Origin: SLAN01 sp964565375
Lineage (GTDB): Bacteria > Spirochaetota > Spirochaetia > DSM-27196 > SKKC01
Length of the DNA: 64,000 nt
NCBI GenBank assembly: GCA_964565375.1
Contig: CAZMEV010000001.1
Location: 1-64,000 of the forward strand
Direction of reading: 5' to 3'
Shown here piece by piece: positions 46,708-55,670 of the stretch (position 1 is the stretch's first letter; every line of letters starts with the position of its first letter). Under the pieces are notes generated by a model. It was given only the letters and a program-made list of their open reading frames with translations. It searched no databases and was not told where the DNA came from. Both the position numbers and the translations under genes were made by a program.

Positions 46708-47715
46708 ATGATTCTGGTGAATACCCGCGACGAGGGCGAACTTTCAAAATATGGAATTCTTGTGCCGGTTATGCCGAAAACCGCCGACCTGGTGCTTGAA
46801 CACCTTGCCGATGGCATTGGTGCAGATGAACGACCCGACTGGATGATAGGTCGAGATCAGACGATCCCTGGACGTGAAGACCTGGTGCGTGCGCATGATC
46901 CGGACTACGTCGGGCGCATCATCGATCCGTACCGTCGGGAGGATGAGCTCAAGCGGGCGTTCGAGCTTATTGCCGAAGACGGGAGCTATCATCGTTACGA
47001 TCCCTCGCAGGCGGAGGTTCCCCTCGGAAGGCTTGCCGATCGTCTATTCGATGTCGCCGGTGGCACGATCCAATGTATGCGTCGTGCGATGCTGCAGGGA
47101 TTCTGCTTCTTTCTCGGTGGCGGGATGCACCATGCCATGTATGACTACGGCAGCGGTTTCTGTTTCATAAACGATATCGTGATCGGGGTCAGAGCACTTC
47201 AGGCGACCGGAACCATTCGCACCGCATGGATTATCGATACGGATGCACACAAGGGGGACGGCACCGCCGCGCTTACTGCCGATGACGAGTCGGTTGTTAC
47301 CCTGAGCATTCACATGGGCGACAGTTGGCCCATGACTGAGCCGCGGACGCTTTCGGACGGCAGACCGAATCCTTCCTTTATCGACAGCAACGTAGAGATC
47401 CCCGTTTTCGACGGGGAAGAGGCTCAGTACATCCACAAGCTCAAAGACGGATTGTCCCGGCTTGAGCGCTATCCGCGCCCGGATCTTGTCGTGGTGGTGT
47501 ATGGAGCTGATCCGTATGAGCACGACGAACTGCCGTCAACCGCCACATTGCGGCTTTCCCTGGAACAGATGGGGGAGCGCGATGAGCTGGTGTGGGAATT
47601 TCTGCGTGACCAGGACGTCCCTGTTGCATATCTGCATTCGGGTGGCTACGGGCGGCGTGCCTGGGAGCCTACTGCACAATTCCTGCGTATGCGGACGCAG
47701 CGCTCTGAAGGGTAG
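46708..47715 (+). CDS. Histone deacetylase-family amidohydrolase
   Basis: The 335-residue protein has the arginase/deacetylase fold. Catalytic segments are seen in order: GGGMHHA (general-base His pair), GFCFINDIVIG, IIDTDAHKGDGT (Zn ligands Asp and His), VVVVYGADPYEHD (third Zn Asp) and HSGGYG (transition-state Tyr). The DAHKGDG variant is closest to class IV, HDAC11-like enzymes (DAHQGNG), where the second His of the HH pair is replaced. The bacterial substrate is unknown: acetyl-lysine, acetylpolyamine or another amide. The ATG at 46708 was preferred; a TTG at 46669 would add 13 residues. It is not obviously in an operon. Confidence 0.88.
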   Translation: MILVNTRDEGELSKYGILVPVMPKTADLVLEHLADGIGADERPDWMIGRDQTIPGREDLVRAHDPDYVGRIIDPYRREDELKRAFELIAEDGSYHRYDPSQAEVPLGRLADRLFDVAGGTIQCMRRAMLQGFCFFLGGGMHHAMYDYGSGFCFINDIVIGVRALQATGTIRTAWIIDTDAHKGDGTAALTADDESVVTLSIHMGDSWPMTEPRTLSDGRPNPSFIDSNVEIPVFDGEEAQYIHKLKDGLSRLERYPRPDLVVVVYGADPYEHDELPSTATLRLSLEQMGERDELVWEFLRDQDVPVAYLHSGGYGRRAWEPTAQFLRMRTQRSEG

Positions 47716-47726
47716 GCCTGCTTATT

Positions 47727-48194
47727 CTATTGTGACGGTGTTACCGGAAGGAATGACAGGATCTCCTCGGCGTCGATGGCCTGTCCGTCACCGGGTGCGC
47801 TCACAAGTACAGGCTCGGTTTGCCCTCTTGTAGATGTTTCGACAATGCCTATCGATAGCGCCGAAATGTGGCGTGAAACGGAAGACGGACCCCGGTCAAT
47901 ATCGAAATCCGGCCCCGGCTCTGCGGCAAATGCGTCGGCGTAATCGCTGAACAGCTCCTGTGCGTCTTCACCGTTTATTGTGTTCTCTGTTTCCGAGAAA
48001 ATCCGCCCGTCTTCACGATGTACATAATCAAATCGTGCCGAACTGACCGATCCGCCCTGAACTTCCACTTGGAACCATGCGACCCACCCATCCCCGCGAT
48101 CAATGTCGGAGATCGCAAGGTAGCTGCCGTCCTGGAGTTCGGGCCTGTCCTCGCAGGAGGCAAGGGTAAGAATTGCCGGCAGGATCAGGATCAT
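47727..48194 (-). CDS. Lipoprotein with FMN-binding-domain-like fold
   Basis: The protein of about 155 residues has a lipoprotein signal (MILILPAILTLASC) and a mature part in the pattern of small FMN-binding-like lipoproteins: DGSYLAISD, GWVAWFQVEVQGG, ARFDYVHREDGR, then an IDRGPSSVSRH segment where flavin-carrying relatives have the D-x-SGAT-S motif. The flavin-attachment Thr is not seen, so FMN binding is doubtful. The ATG at 48194 gives the clean signal peptide, but no ribosome site is visible and the frame stays open further upstream to 48599. It converges on the deacetylase gene with an 11-bp gap. Confidence 0.6.
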   Translation of the reverse strand: MILILPAILTLASCEDRPELQDGSYLAISDIDRGDGWVAWFQVEVQGGSVSSARFDYVHREDGRIFSETENTINGEDAQELFSDYADAFAAEPGPDFDIDRGPSSVSRHISALSIGIVETSTRGQTEPVLVSAPGDGQAIDAEEILSFLPVTPSQ

Positions 48195-48677
48195 GATTGG
48201 AACCTGGCGTATCCAAACCCGGGGTGAAATGGTGTGCGATTTCAGGATTGGCGGCGCTGACGGCGCCGAAGCGGTCAGGCGGTCTTTGGTAACTACGTCG
48301 GCGGACATCCGGAAACAGCATAGGACAAACAGCATATGCATGTCACGTGAGGAATCCGAACACCGCAGCCTTAAAGCAATAATGTATGTGGTTGTTGCGA
48401 AAGATGTGGAATCCTGCTTGTCATGTAGCCCTAATGGTGACATAATACGGCCAGTATGAAGCCGTAGGGCTTCGCTTAGATTAGTTGATTGTTCGTGTTC
48501 TGCCTTTCCCGGTTGCCCCTTGACTGTTTTCATTGGAGAATCCCGGTGTAGAACCTGCCGTGAGTGTCCCATCCTGTTCGTGTATTCAGCAATTGCCAAA
48601 TATCAAAAGGACCACACTTCAGCAGTTAGTACGTTAGAAAGACAGGTGCGAAAACAGTCGCGAGAAAGGATGCTATT
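48195..48677. other. 483-bp gene-poor spacer upstream of the RRM gene
   Basis: I see no convincing gene here. The spacer contains the promoter region of the RRM gene and possibly of the lipoprotein on the other strand. A nested inverted repeat lies at 48427-48471: AGCCCTA and TAGGGCT arms enclose an ATAC/GTAT pair. Several TTGAC/TTGCC boxes occur (for example near 48521), but none has a convincing partner at 17 bases. A long leader to the RRM gene, as in cold-shock genes, is possible. Confidence 0.5.
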
Positions 48678-48983
48678 ATGGCAACCAAGCTTTATGTAGG
48701 TAATCTCAATTACCGCACCCAGGAAGAGGATCTCAGGTCCCTCTTTGCCCAGTACGGCGATGTTTCGTCGGTTTCGATAATCAGTGACCGTGATACCGGT
48801 CGATCGCGTGGTTTCGGCTTCGTCGAAATGAGCGATGAGGGTGGTGCCCGTTCAGCCGAGGAGGCTCTCAACGGTGCGGATTTCGAAGGCCGTGCGCTGA
48901 AAGTAAATGAAGCTCGTCCGCGGGAAGACAACCGCCGTGGTGGCGGTGGCCGTGACGGCGGATTCCGCCGCGACCGCTTCTAA
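48678..48983 (+). CDS. Single-RRM RNA-binding protein
   Basis: The 101-residue protein is one RNA-recognition motif with RNP2 (LYVGNLNY) and RNP1 (RSRGFGFVEM), followed by a Gly/Arg-rich tail (GGGGRDGGFRRDRF). This is the Rbp-type glycine-rich protein known from cyanobacteria and spirochaetes and often induced by cold. It would bind single-stranded RNA in the cytoplasm. A GAGAAAGGAT ribosome site precedes the ATG. It is preceded by a long spacer and followed by an imperfect hairpin (about 48990-49028) that may end the transcript. Confidence 0.93.
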   Translation: MATKLYVGNLNYRTQEEDLRSLFAQYGDVSSVSIISDRDTGRSRGFGFVEMSDEGGARSAEEALNGADFEGRALKVNEARPREDNRRGGGGRDGGFRRDRF

Positions 48984-48989
48984 AAATCG

Positions 48990-49028
48990 GTTTGTCCGTA
49001 TCCCATAACTGGATACTCGCGGACAGCA
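48990..49028 (+). terminator. Imperfect hairpin after the RRM gene
   Basis: TTTGTCCG-TATCC pairs with GGATA-CTCG-CGGACA, a two-part stem around a CATAACT loop, directly after the stop codon. There is no T-run. It may be a terminator or an mRNA-stabilising element. Confidence 0.35.
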
Positions 49029-49132
49029 AACATCGAACGGTAGTCAGCCGGCTGAACGACCAGGGTCCGGGACATTGCCCGGTATCGGCGTCTTGGCCGG
49101 CTGCGTGCTGAAATCGTCATTCCTTTTCGGAA

Positions 49133-49178
49133 GCTGCCGCAACAATTTCCGGTCCAGGAAATACGTCCGTGCGGCAGC
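49133..49178. other. Nested perfect inverted repeat (structured element)
   Basis: Outer arms GCTGCCGCA (49133-49141) and TGCGGCAGC (49170-49178) are perfect over nine bases and enclose a second perfect stem ATTTCC/GGAAAT (49145-49162). T5 occurs 12 bases later. It lies in the 295-bp spacer between the RRM gene and the small charged-protein gene; the rest of the spacer shows no gene. It could be a bidirectional terminator, a small RNA or a leader structure. Confidence 0.5.
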
Positions 49179-49278
49179 GGACTTACTGAATTTTTCATTA
49201 CTGTAACATCGGAATCGTGCTCGCCAGATGTGGGATGATTCCGAATCTATGAATCCGAAGCCATAAAGGAGGTGCATC

Positions 49279-49524
49279 GTGCCTAAACGCTCATTCAAGG
49301 GTGATAAACGACGTCGCGAGCTCCAGAAGAAGCGAAAGCGAGAAGATAAAATGGCGCGCCGCCAGAATAAATCCTCAGAAGAGGGGGGCGAAAACACCGA
49401 GGACACCTCATATTTGGAGTATCTGAATCCGGGCGGTCCCGTCGACCAACGGTTTGTCGATGAGGATGAAAACGGCGACGATAACGATGAAGAGTCGGAG
49501 GAGGAAGCCGGCGGCGGCAATTAA
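49279..49524 (+). CDS. Small charged protein of unknown function
   Basis: The 81-residue protein has a very basic N-terminal half (KRSFKGDKRRRELQKKRKRE) and a very acidic C-terminal half (EDENGDDNDEESEEE). It starts at GTG 49279 after an excellent AAAGGAGGTG ribosome site, which is the main evidence that it is real. The basic half could bind nucleic acid or ribosomes. No conserved domain is recognised and most of it should be disordered. It converges on the PII-like gene with a 14-bp gap. Confidence 0.75.
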   Translation: MPKRSFKGDKRRRELQKKRKREDKMARRQNKSSEEGGENTEDTSYLEYLNPGGPVDQRFVDEDENGDDNDEESEEEAGGGN

Positions 49525-49538
49525 GCCGCCGTAAGCCT

Positions 49539-49832
49539 TCAGACTTCGGTTATTTCCGCCTCAAATTGAAAGAGGCGGATTCCTTCGTTGGGGAATCGTC
49601 CCTTCACCCGCCTGACAGCCGAAACAATCCGTGTCCCACTTTCGGCATCTGTATAGAAAAGAAAGAGAATATTCTCCTCAGGCCAGATATGGTCACCGCG
49701 TCGTTCGCCGCTGTTACCCACGCCGTGAACACCGGGTATCCGTGTGTGATACCCGGCAACGTTTTCTCGAGTGAACTCATCGAGAAGATCCTCCTCGATG
49801 GCCCGATTCGCAATGACTTCAGTGCGGGTCAT
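49539..49832 (-). CDS. PII-like small protein coupled to the RND pump
   Basis: The 97-residue protein has a ferredoxin-like PII pattern: a start strand (EVIANRAIEEDLLDEF), the GYHTRIPGVHGVGNSG loop region, DHIWPEENILFLFYTDAE and a closing strand (LFQFEAEITEV). Small proteins with a G-x-G...WPE-N core occur next to RND pumps and have been called transporter-associated PII-like proteins (PG_0541 group, from memory). PII proteins sense nucleotides or metabolites and gate transporters. Its ATG overlaps the pump gene stop (ATGA), which supports a regulatory role on this pump. It is the last gene of a four-gene operon. Confidence 0.7.
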   Translation of the reverse strand: MTRTEVIANRAIEEDLLDEFTRENVAGYHTRIPGVHGVGNSGERRGDHIWPEENILFLFYTDAESGTRIVSAVRRVKGRFPNEGIRLFQFEAEITEV

Positions 49833-52800
49833 GATTGATCCTCCGGCTTCTCGGGTGGGGCATCGGAGCCTTCACTCAGTCCCTGATCCTGGTCGCCTTC
49901 ACTCAGTCCCTGATCATCCGGGCCCTCAGTCAGTCCCTGATCATCTGTAAGCTCGGCTCCCGGCTGCACTACTTCTTCATGTGCCTCGAAGCGACGCTCA
50001 AGGCGGGCTTCCCGCTTTCTTCGCCTCTGTTCGTCGTTTGCGTTGAACAGTGCATAGAGCGTGGGTACGAAGAACAGGGTCAGCAGGGTGCTCACGCTCA
50101 AGCCTCCGATAACGGTCAGCGCGATGGGCTGGATGAGTTCCGAGCCTTCGCCGCCGAGGAACGCTATCGGCATGAGTCCGAGCACTGTTGTCAGGGTGGT
50201 CATGAGAATGGGGCGCAGCCTGTTGCCTCCTGCATCAACGCACGCCTGGACAAGGGGCAACCCACGGGCTCTCAGGAGATTGGTATAGTCGACAAGCACT
50301 ATTCCGTTGTTCACAACAATACCGATAAGCATAACCAGCCCGACTGCGGTGAATATGCTGAGATTCACCCCCGCCCAGTCATGGATACCAAGGATTCCAA
50401 TCAGGGTAAGGGGAATCGAGAAGAAAATGATGAACGGATCGCGGAAAGACTCGAATTGTGCAGCCATGACTCCGTACACAAGCAGGATTGCCACAATTAT
50501 AATGCCAATGAATGTCGTCCCGTAATCTATTATGTCCTGTAACTCGCCCTCAAAGGCGATTGTTACATCGTCTTCGGCCGGAATCTGTGCCTCCACGAGC
50601 CTGCGGATCTGGGGTTCTACATCGGCCGCAGTCGTTCCTTCGGCGACGTCGGCGGTAATACGCAACTCGCGCCTCTGGTTAACTCTGCGGATATCCACAG
50701 GGCCAGTAGTGCGCTCCAGCGTTGCGATATTCGAAAGCGGTATGCGGGTACCGGCGCGACTCTCCACGTAAATGCGGTTCAGGTCGGGAATCGACAGCCT
50801 GTCCTGTTGATCGAGGATTACGAATATGTCGGTCTCGGTCCCGTCAATTTCCATTTGCGATGCGGTAACGCCGTCAATGTTCGCGCGCACCTCCTGTCCG
50901 ATTGTTCCCATATCCAGTCCGAGCGCATATACCCGTTCACGGTCAACATTAATATCGACCTGTGGAAGGCCCTCGGATATTCCAAGCTCCGGTTCAACTG
51001 CGTCGGGGACTTCGGAAGCAATGAGCGAACGAATCTGCTCGGAGATCTGGCGTGCCCGGTCAAGGTTATTCGATCGCACACGGATGTCGATCGGTGGGCC
51101 GCCCCCGGGACCTCCGAATCCCTCGCCGAAGGTGATTTCCGCCCCCGGGAAGCGGTCGAAGTGGGGGCGCAGGATTCGGCGGATATCGCTTTCCTGTTCA
51201 ATGCGGTCTTCGAAATCGGGAAGCGTAATGGTTATGGAACCTTCGTTGGCGGCGCCTCCGCCGAAGAAACCTCCGCCTCCAACTTCGAGAATAATATCGT
51301 CATAGCCTTCGATCTCATCCTGGATAATCGACTCGAAGTTCTGCAGCGTCTCACGGGTAACATCAAGCCGTGTACCCTCGGCCAGTTCGAAATCAATTAC
51401 TACGAAGTCTTCTTCCTGGTCGGGTAGTAACTCGAAGCCGACTCGGGGAAGCAGAGCAAGGCTTCCTCCGAACAGCGCAAGGACGACAAGAATTGTGATG
51501 GCCTTATGCCTGAGCACAGCCGCGAGGGCGTACTTGTACCGGGTGTCAAGCGCAACAAACATGCGGTCCATGCGCTCGTCGAGCCGGCCAAGTGGCCCAC
51601 GGGGTGGGCGCTGCGTTCGCGAAACCAGCGGGAAGTAGTGACTTGCAAGCACCGGAACAAGAAAGATGGCTACCATAAGGGAAGCCGAAAGAGATATGAC
51701 GACTGTAAACGAAAGCCCGCTGAACAGTTCCCCGACAAACTCAAGTTGATCCCTGAAAAGCGCAACCGGCAGGAATACCGTAATCGTTGTCAGCGTTGCC
51801 GCAACAATAGCATTGATCATCTCCTGCGTACCGAGGATAGCGGCCGGACGGAGTTTTGCCCCTTTTTCGCGATACCGGTAAATGTTCTCGAGGATTACGA
51901 TGGAGTTGTCGACCAGGAGACCGACCCCCAGCGCCAGGCCGGCCAGGGTCATGAGATTCAAGGTCAGACCGAAGAAGTACATCAGCGTCAGCGCAAAAAT
52001 AATCGACGTCGGTATGCTGACGGCGACAACCGCGGTGGCCTTGACGCTTCGAAGGAAAAAGAACAGCACAATTACCGCGAGCACACCGCCGCTGATCGCC
52101 TGGTTGGAAACCGTGCGCAGCGAATTCCTTATAATGTCGGTGGTGTCGACGACGACTTCGAGTCGCGTATCGCCGGGAAGGTTCTCGTTTATTGAGTCCA
52201 GCTGTGCCAGAACGGCATCCGCTGCGTTCACAGCATTGGCGTCACTCTGCTGCTGAACAGATACAGACACCCCTTCCTCGCCGTTTATGTAAACGGCACT
52301 GCTTTCCGGGCGGAATCCTTCTTCCACTGTACCGAGGTCACCGAGACGGACTGGAACCTGGATCGGCGGGCCGTCGGGGCGTTCAACGCTCACCAGAGAC
52401 ACCACAGCACTGCGAAGTTCCTCGACCGTATCGAACCTTCCCGCGGTCTCTACTATATATTCGGTTTCACCTTCTTCAAGTGTTCCGCCGGACAGCCTTA
52501 CATTCTGACTGCGGATCGCCTGCTGAACCCCCGAAAGCGTCAGTCCGTAGGCGTCAAGCCGATCGCGCTGGATATCCACACGTACGACGCTGTCACGCCC
52601 ACCGTCAATGTTCGTAGCAGCGATACCGTCAAGCTGTTCGATTTCCGGTTGAACGATATCTTCCGCGAGTTCGCGGAGATCCTCGGGCGTGCGGTCTCCC
52701 GCCATTCGCAAGGTCATGATCGGAATCAGCGACGGATCAAACCGGAAAATGCTCGGCTGATCAGCATCATCCGGCAGTGCGCCCCGAATCTGCTCGAGTC

Positions 52801-53128
52801 GGTCACGTACATCATTCGCGGCGGCATCCATGTTTGTTCCCCAGGTAAACTCAAGGGTAATCTGACTGCTGCCACGTGAGGAAGTAGAGCTTATCTGGTT
52901 AAGGTTGCTGACGTTACTCAGCGCCCCTTCCAGTGGGCGGCTCACCGATTCCTCAACCTCTTCCGGACTTGAGCCTTCATATCCCGTCTGAACTATGAGA
53001 ACCGAGGGCTCGATTTCGGGAAACAGGTCGAGCGGAAGATTCATTGCCGTATAAATCCCGAACCCGGTAATCAGCGCAAAAATAATGAAAAACGTAGTGG
53101 GTCGATGTACGATCGTTCGGGTTAGCAT
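49829..53128 (-). CDS. RND family efflux transporter (HAE1-like) with repeated C-terminal tail
   Basis: The 1099-residue pump has the full RND plan: first helix, porter domain (EIEPSVLIVQTGYEG), relay helix GVGLLVDNSIVILEN and a duplicated second half. The tail beyond the last helix ends with RRRKREARLERRFEAHEE and then a nine-residue acidic repeat (DDQGLTEGP type, three copies) encoded at about 49866-49948. It overlaps the adaptor stop by one base (TAATG) and the PII-like gene by four. It would export hydrophobic compounds in exchange for protons. Confidence 0.93.
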   Translation of the reverse strand: MLTRTIVHRPTTFFIIFALITGFGIYTAMNLPLDLFPEIEPSVLIVQTGYEGSSPEEVEESVSRPLEGALSNVSNLNQISSTSSRGSSQITLEFTWGTNMDAAANDVRDRLEQIRGALPDDADQPSIFRFDPSLIPIMTLRMAGDRTPEDLRELAEDIVQPEIEQLDGIAATNIDGGRDSVVRVDIQRDRLDAYGLTLSGVQQAIRSQNVRLSGGTLEEGETEYIVETAGRFDTVEELRSAVVSLVSVERPDGPPIQVPVRLGDLGTVEEGFRPESSAVYINGEEGVSVSVQQQSDANAVNAADAVLAQLDSINENLPGDTRLEVVVDTTDIIRNSLRTVSNQAISGGVLAVIVLFFFLRSVKATAVVAVSIPTSIIFALTLMYFFGLTLNLMTLAGLALGVGLLVDNSIVILENIYRYREKGAKLRPAAILGTQEMINAIVAATLTTITVFLPVALFRDQLEFVGELFSGLSFTVVISLSASLMVAIFLVPVLASHYFPLVSRTQRPPRGPLGRLDERMDRMFVALDTRYKYALAAVLRHKAITILVVLALFGGSLALLPRVGFELLPDQEEDFVVIDFELAEGTRLDVTRETLQNFESIIQDEIEGYDDIILEVGGGGFFGGGAANEGSITITLPDFEDRIEQESDIRRILRPHFDRFPGAEITFGEGFGGPGGGPPIDIRVRSNNLDRARQISEQIRSLIASEVPDAVEPELGISEGLPQVDINVDRERVYALGLDMGTIGQEVRANIDGVTASQMEIDGTETDIFVILDQQDRLSIPDLNRIYVESRAGTRIPLSNIATLERTTGPVDIRRVNQRRELRITADVAEGTTAADVEPQIRRLVEAQIPAEDDVTIAFEGELQDIIDYGTTFIGIIIVAILLVYGVMAAQFESFRDPFIIFFSIPLTLIGILGIHDWAGVNLSIFTAVGLVMLIGIVVNNGIVLVDYTNLLRARGLPLVQACVDAGGNRLRPILMTTLTTVLGLMPIAFLGGEGSELIQPIALTVIGGLSVSTLLTLFFVPTLYALFNANDEQRRRKREARLERRFEAHEEVVQPGAELTDDQGLTEGPDDQGLSEGDQDQGLSEGSDAPPEKPEDQS
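49866..49948 (-). repeat. 27-bp tandem repeat in the RND pump tail
   Basis: CAGTCCCTGATC recurs at a spacing of 27 bases, three times, giving a nine-residue Asp-Gln-Gly-Leu-(Ser/Thr)-Glu-Gly based repeat in frame at the cytoplasmic C-terminus. Confidence 0.75.
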
Positions 53129-54045
53129 TATTCAGACTCCTGTATGTCAAAGTCCGTAACCTGCAGTAATGCCCCCTGCGAGGCAAGATTCTGGCCTCGT
53201 GTCACGACGCGATCGCCGGGTTCGAGCCCTTCAACGATTTCGACCCTGCCGTCGGCCTCAATACCGAGTTCGACCGGTCGGCGCTCGGCACGATCATCCT
53301 CATCAACTATGAAGACGTGACGTTCATCCGCGCGACGTACTACAGCTCGCTGAGGGACTGTAACGGCATCCGGTCTTTCCTCGGCGATAAGGTCAATTCG
53401 AGCGAACATGCCCGGCCGAATGCGCGGGTCAGGTGTATCGAACACCATCGTGGTGCCGAGCGAGCGGCTTGTCCGGTCCAGTTGGGGTGCTAATCGCACC
53501 ACAGAAGCGGAAAACTCTTCTCCCGGTAGAGCATCGAGGCGAACTGCCGCCTGCTGCCCGAGCGATAGCCCCCCAATAAAGCGCTCCGGAACATAGGTGC
53601 TGATCTCCAGATCATCGATCGATGCAACCTGGGCTACAGGCGATTGCTGGCTTACGTTCGACCCCTCGCGCATATTAAGCTGCGTAATCGTCCCGGCGAT
53701 CGGAGAGCGAACTGGTCCGACCGCGAAGCGCTGGCCGGGACGTGAGGGATCAACCCGCGCAATGACTTCGTCCTTTTCAACCCGGTCACCGATTTCTACG
53801 AAGAGCTCAACCACTTCGCCGGCCTGGTCCGGAATAACGCCAACGGTTCTCGAAGGCTCGATCTCTCCGCTCAGATTGATGACTTCGGTAATACCGGTCT
53901 GTTCAGCCTCTTCCATTTCGACGGCGAGGCGGTCCTCTTCTTCATCTGCTTCCTCTTCAGCGTCCGGCGAGCAGGCGGCGAATACCGCCACTGTCAGGCC
54001 GAGAAGCAGAAATCGTACTGTTAGATACCTTTTGGTGTTCATCAT
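53128..54045 (-). CDS. RND periplasmic adaptor lipoprotein
   Basis: The 305-residue adaptor has a lipoprotein signal (VAVFAAC) followed by a very acidic linker (DAEEEADEEEDR), then lipoyl, barrel and membrane-proximal domains. It lacks the long helical hairpin of AcrA, with GQRFAVGPVRSPIAGTITQLNM forming the lipoyl half. The short form is common in spirochaetes and Bacteroidetes. ATG 54045 was chosen because GGAG lies eight bases upstream; a TTG directly before it and an ATG directly after it are alternatives. It joins the pump gene by a TAATG overlap and follows tolC by 14 bp. Confidence 0.9.
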   Translation of the reverse strand: MMNTKRYLTVRFLLLGLTVAVFAACSPDAEEEADEEEDRLAVEMEEAEQTGITEVINLSGEIEPSRTVGVIPDQAGEVVELFVEIGDRVEKDEVIARVDPSRPGQRFAVGPVRSPIAGTITQLNMREGSNVSQQSPVAQVASIDDLEISTYVPERFIGGLSLGQQAAVRLDALPGEEFSASVVRLAPQLDRTSRSLGTTMVFDTPDPRIRPGMFARIDLIAEERPDAVTVPQRAVVRRADERHVFIVDEDDRAERRPVELGIEADGRVEIVEGLEPGDRVVTRGQNLASQGALLQVTDFDIQESE

Positions 54046-54059
54046 CAATATATCTCCGT

Positions 54060-55484
54060 CTACTGTGTGTCGGTCAGTTCCGAAACCGGGGTGTCGAGCA
54101 GAAATTCAAGATTCACCAGCGCCTCGCGGTAATCAAACTGTTCCTGTAGAAGATCAAGCTGTGCGTCGAGAAGGTCAATCTCGGCGTCACGCACATCTGA
54201 AATATCGCGCAATCCTGCATCGTATCCTTCTTCTGCCAGCTCCAGCGCCCGTTCGGCAACTTCAACACTGAACATGACCGATTCCATTGCTTCACGCGTA
54301 ATTTCAATTGTCTCGAGCAGGGTAAGAAGTCTCGACTCGACCCCGTCGATCGCCTGTTCGACCGCCACTTCCGCCTGTTCCCGCTGGCGCTCCTGCTCGG
54401 CCAGCTCAGTTCTCGTCGAGGAACGCGGGAGCAACGGGTCGATCGGTACGTTTAACGTAATGCTGAACGCACCGCTGCGTTGCTCCCATTGGTCCAGGTC
54501 AAACACATCGCTTGAAAACGGATCACCTTCGAGTGCCGGATCAATGTTGTAGCCGAACGTAAGCGTGGGAAACATCTGTGACACCGTCGCATCCCGCGCC
54601 AGCTCGATCTGATCGATCGAGCGACGTGCCTCCCTGATATCCGCGCTACGCCCTATACGTGCACGGAGCTCACGTTCGCTTTCAAGCTCAACCGTTTCGA
54701 TTCCTATATCGCCGGTAAGCTCAAGCTCTTCCTCGGGTGGTACTCCGAGAGTAAGGGCGAACTGCCGTATTGCAGCATCATAGGCCTGGCGCTGACGGCG
54801 CAGAGCCGGACGCTGATTTTCAAGTGCGACCTGCGTTGAGAGTAAGGTGAACTCGTCGATAATTCCGTCTTCAAAGTCCTGCTGTGCCTCTTCATAACGC
54901 TGTTCGGCTTCTTCGAGTCGGCGTTCGGAAAGCGCAATCTGTTCCTGCTGGAGAAGCAGCTCGTAGAATGACAGCCGTACATCGCGTTCAGTTTCTCTTC
55001 GCGCCTGCCGGAGATCGAACTCCGCGTCATCGAGCGACTGCGTCCGCTGTTCCAACCCGACGAGCATCTGGCGGGTGAGTGTCAGACTTATATCCAGATT
55101 CGTGCTCAGGTTCCAGCGGGGCGGATCGTCTGGTTCATCAACATCCAGTGCGGTGGGGTCCTCGGTCAGTAGAAATTCTTCGAGTCCCTGAAGGGTCCCC
55201 TGGAGATCCGGCGTAGCCTCCGGCTCCACATTCGGGCGCGCAAGGGTAGAACGGGCGCTGATCTGCGGAAGAAAGACGTTCCAGCGGTCCGAATAGTTGC
55301 GCTCGGCGATCATAAGTTCTATTTCCTGCGTGCGGATATTCAGGTTTCGCTGCAGCGCAAGCTCTACCGCAAGGTCGGCGTCGAGTTCGAGTGGTTCCCG
55401 GTCCTCTGCGGTCACCATCATAAGTGGCAGAATCAGAACGATTGCTGCAATCAGCACTGTTCGAAGAGTAAAACGGATGTTCAT
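54060..55484 (-). CDS. TolC-family outer membrane channel
   Basis: The 474-residue protein has a signal peptide (VLIAAIVLILPLMMVTA) and two OEP helical repeats (SFYELLLQQEQIALSERRLEEAE; LTLNVPIDPLLPRSS). It provides the outer-membrane duct for the downstream adaptor and pump. No ribosome site precedes the ATG. A TATATTAA lies only about ten bases upstream of the start, which hints at a very short or absent leader. It is the first gene of the tolC-adaptor-pump-PII operon. Confidence 0.9.
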   Translation of the reverse strand: MNIRFTLRTVLIAAIVLILPLMMVTAEDREPLELDADLAVELALQRNLNIRTQEIELMIAERNYSDRWNVFLPQISARSTLARPNVEPEATPDLQGTLQGLEEFLLTEDPTALDVDEPDDPPRWNLSTNLDISLTLTRQMLVGLEQRTQSLDDAEFDLRQARRETERDVRLSFYELLLQQEQIALSERRLEEAEQRYEEAQQDFEDGIIDEFTLLSTQVALENQRPALRRQRQAYDAAIRQFALTLGVPPEEELELTGDIGIETVELESERELRARIGRSADIREARRSIDQIELARDATVSQMFPTLTFGYNIDPALEGDPFSSDVFDLDQWEQRSGAFSITLNVPIDPLLPRSSTRTELAEQERQREQAEVAVEQAIDGVESRLLTLLETIEITREAMESVMFSVEVAERALELAEEGYDAGLRDISDVRDAEIDLLDAQLDLLQEQFDYREALVNLEFLLDTPVSELTDTQ

Positions 55485-55670
55485 ATCGTTGTTAATATAG
55501 CAAAGCAGGGGAGAAATGACTGCGGATTGCAGGTAAACGCTGGATTAACGCAGCTGCCGGGCGAGGCCGCAGGTGCCTCGGCCCCGGGCCGCCGATCCGG
55601 CGAAGATCTGAACTGTCCTACAGCACAGGCGGCCTCTGCCTGCCGCTCACTGCAGTACCGTCCCCGGGAG

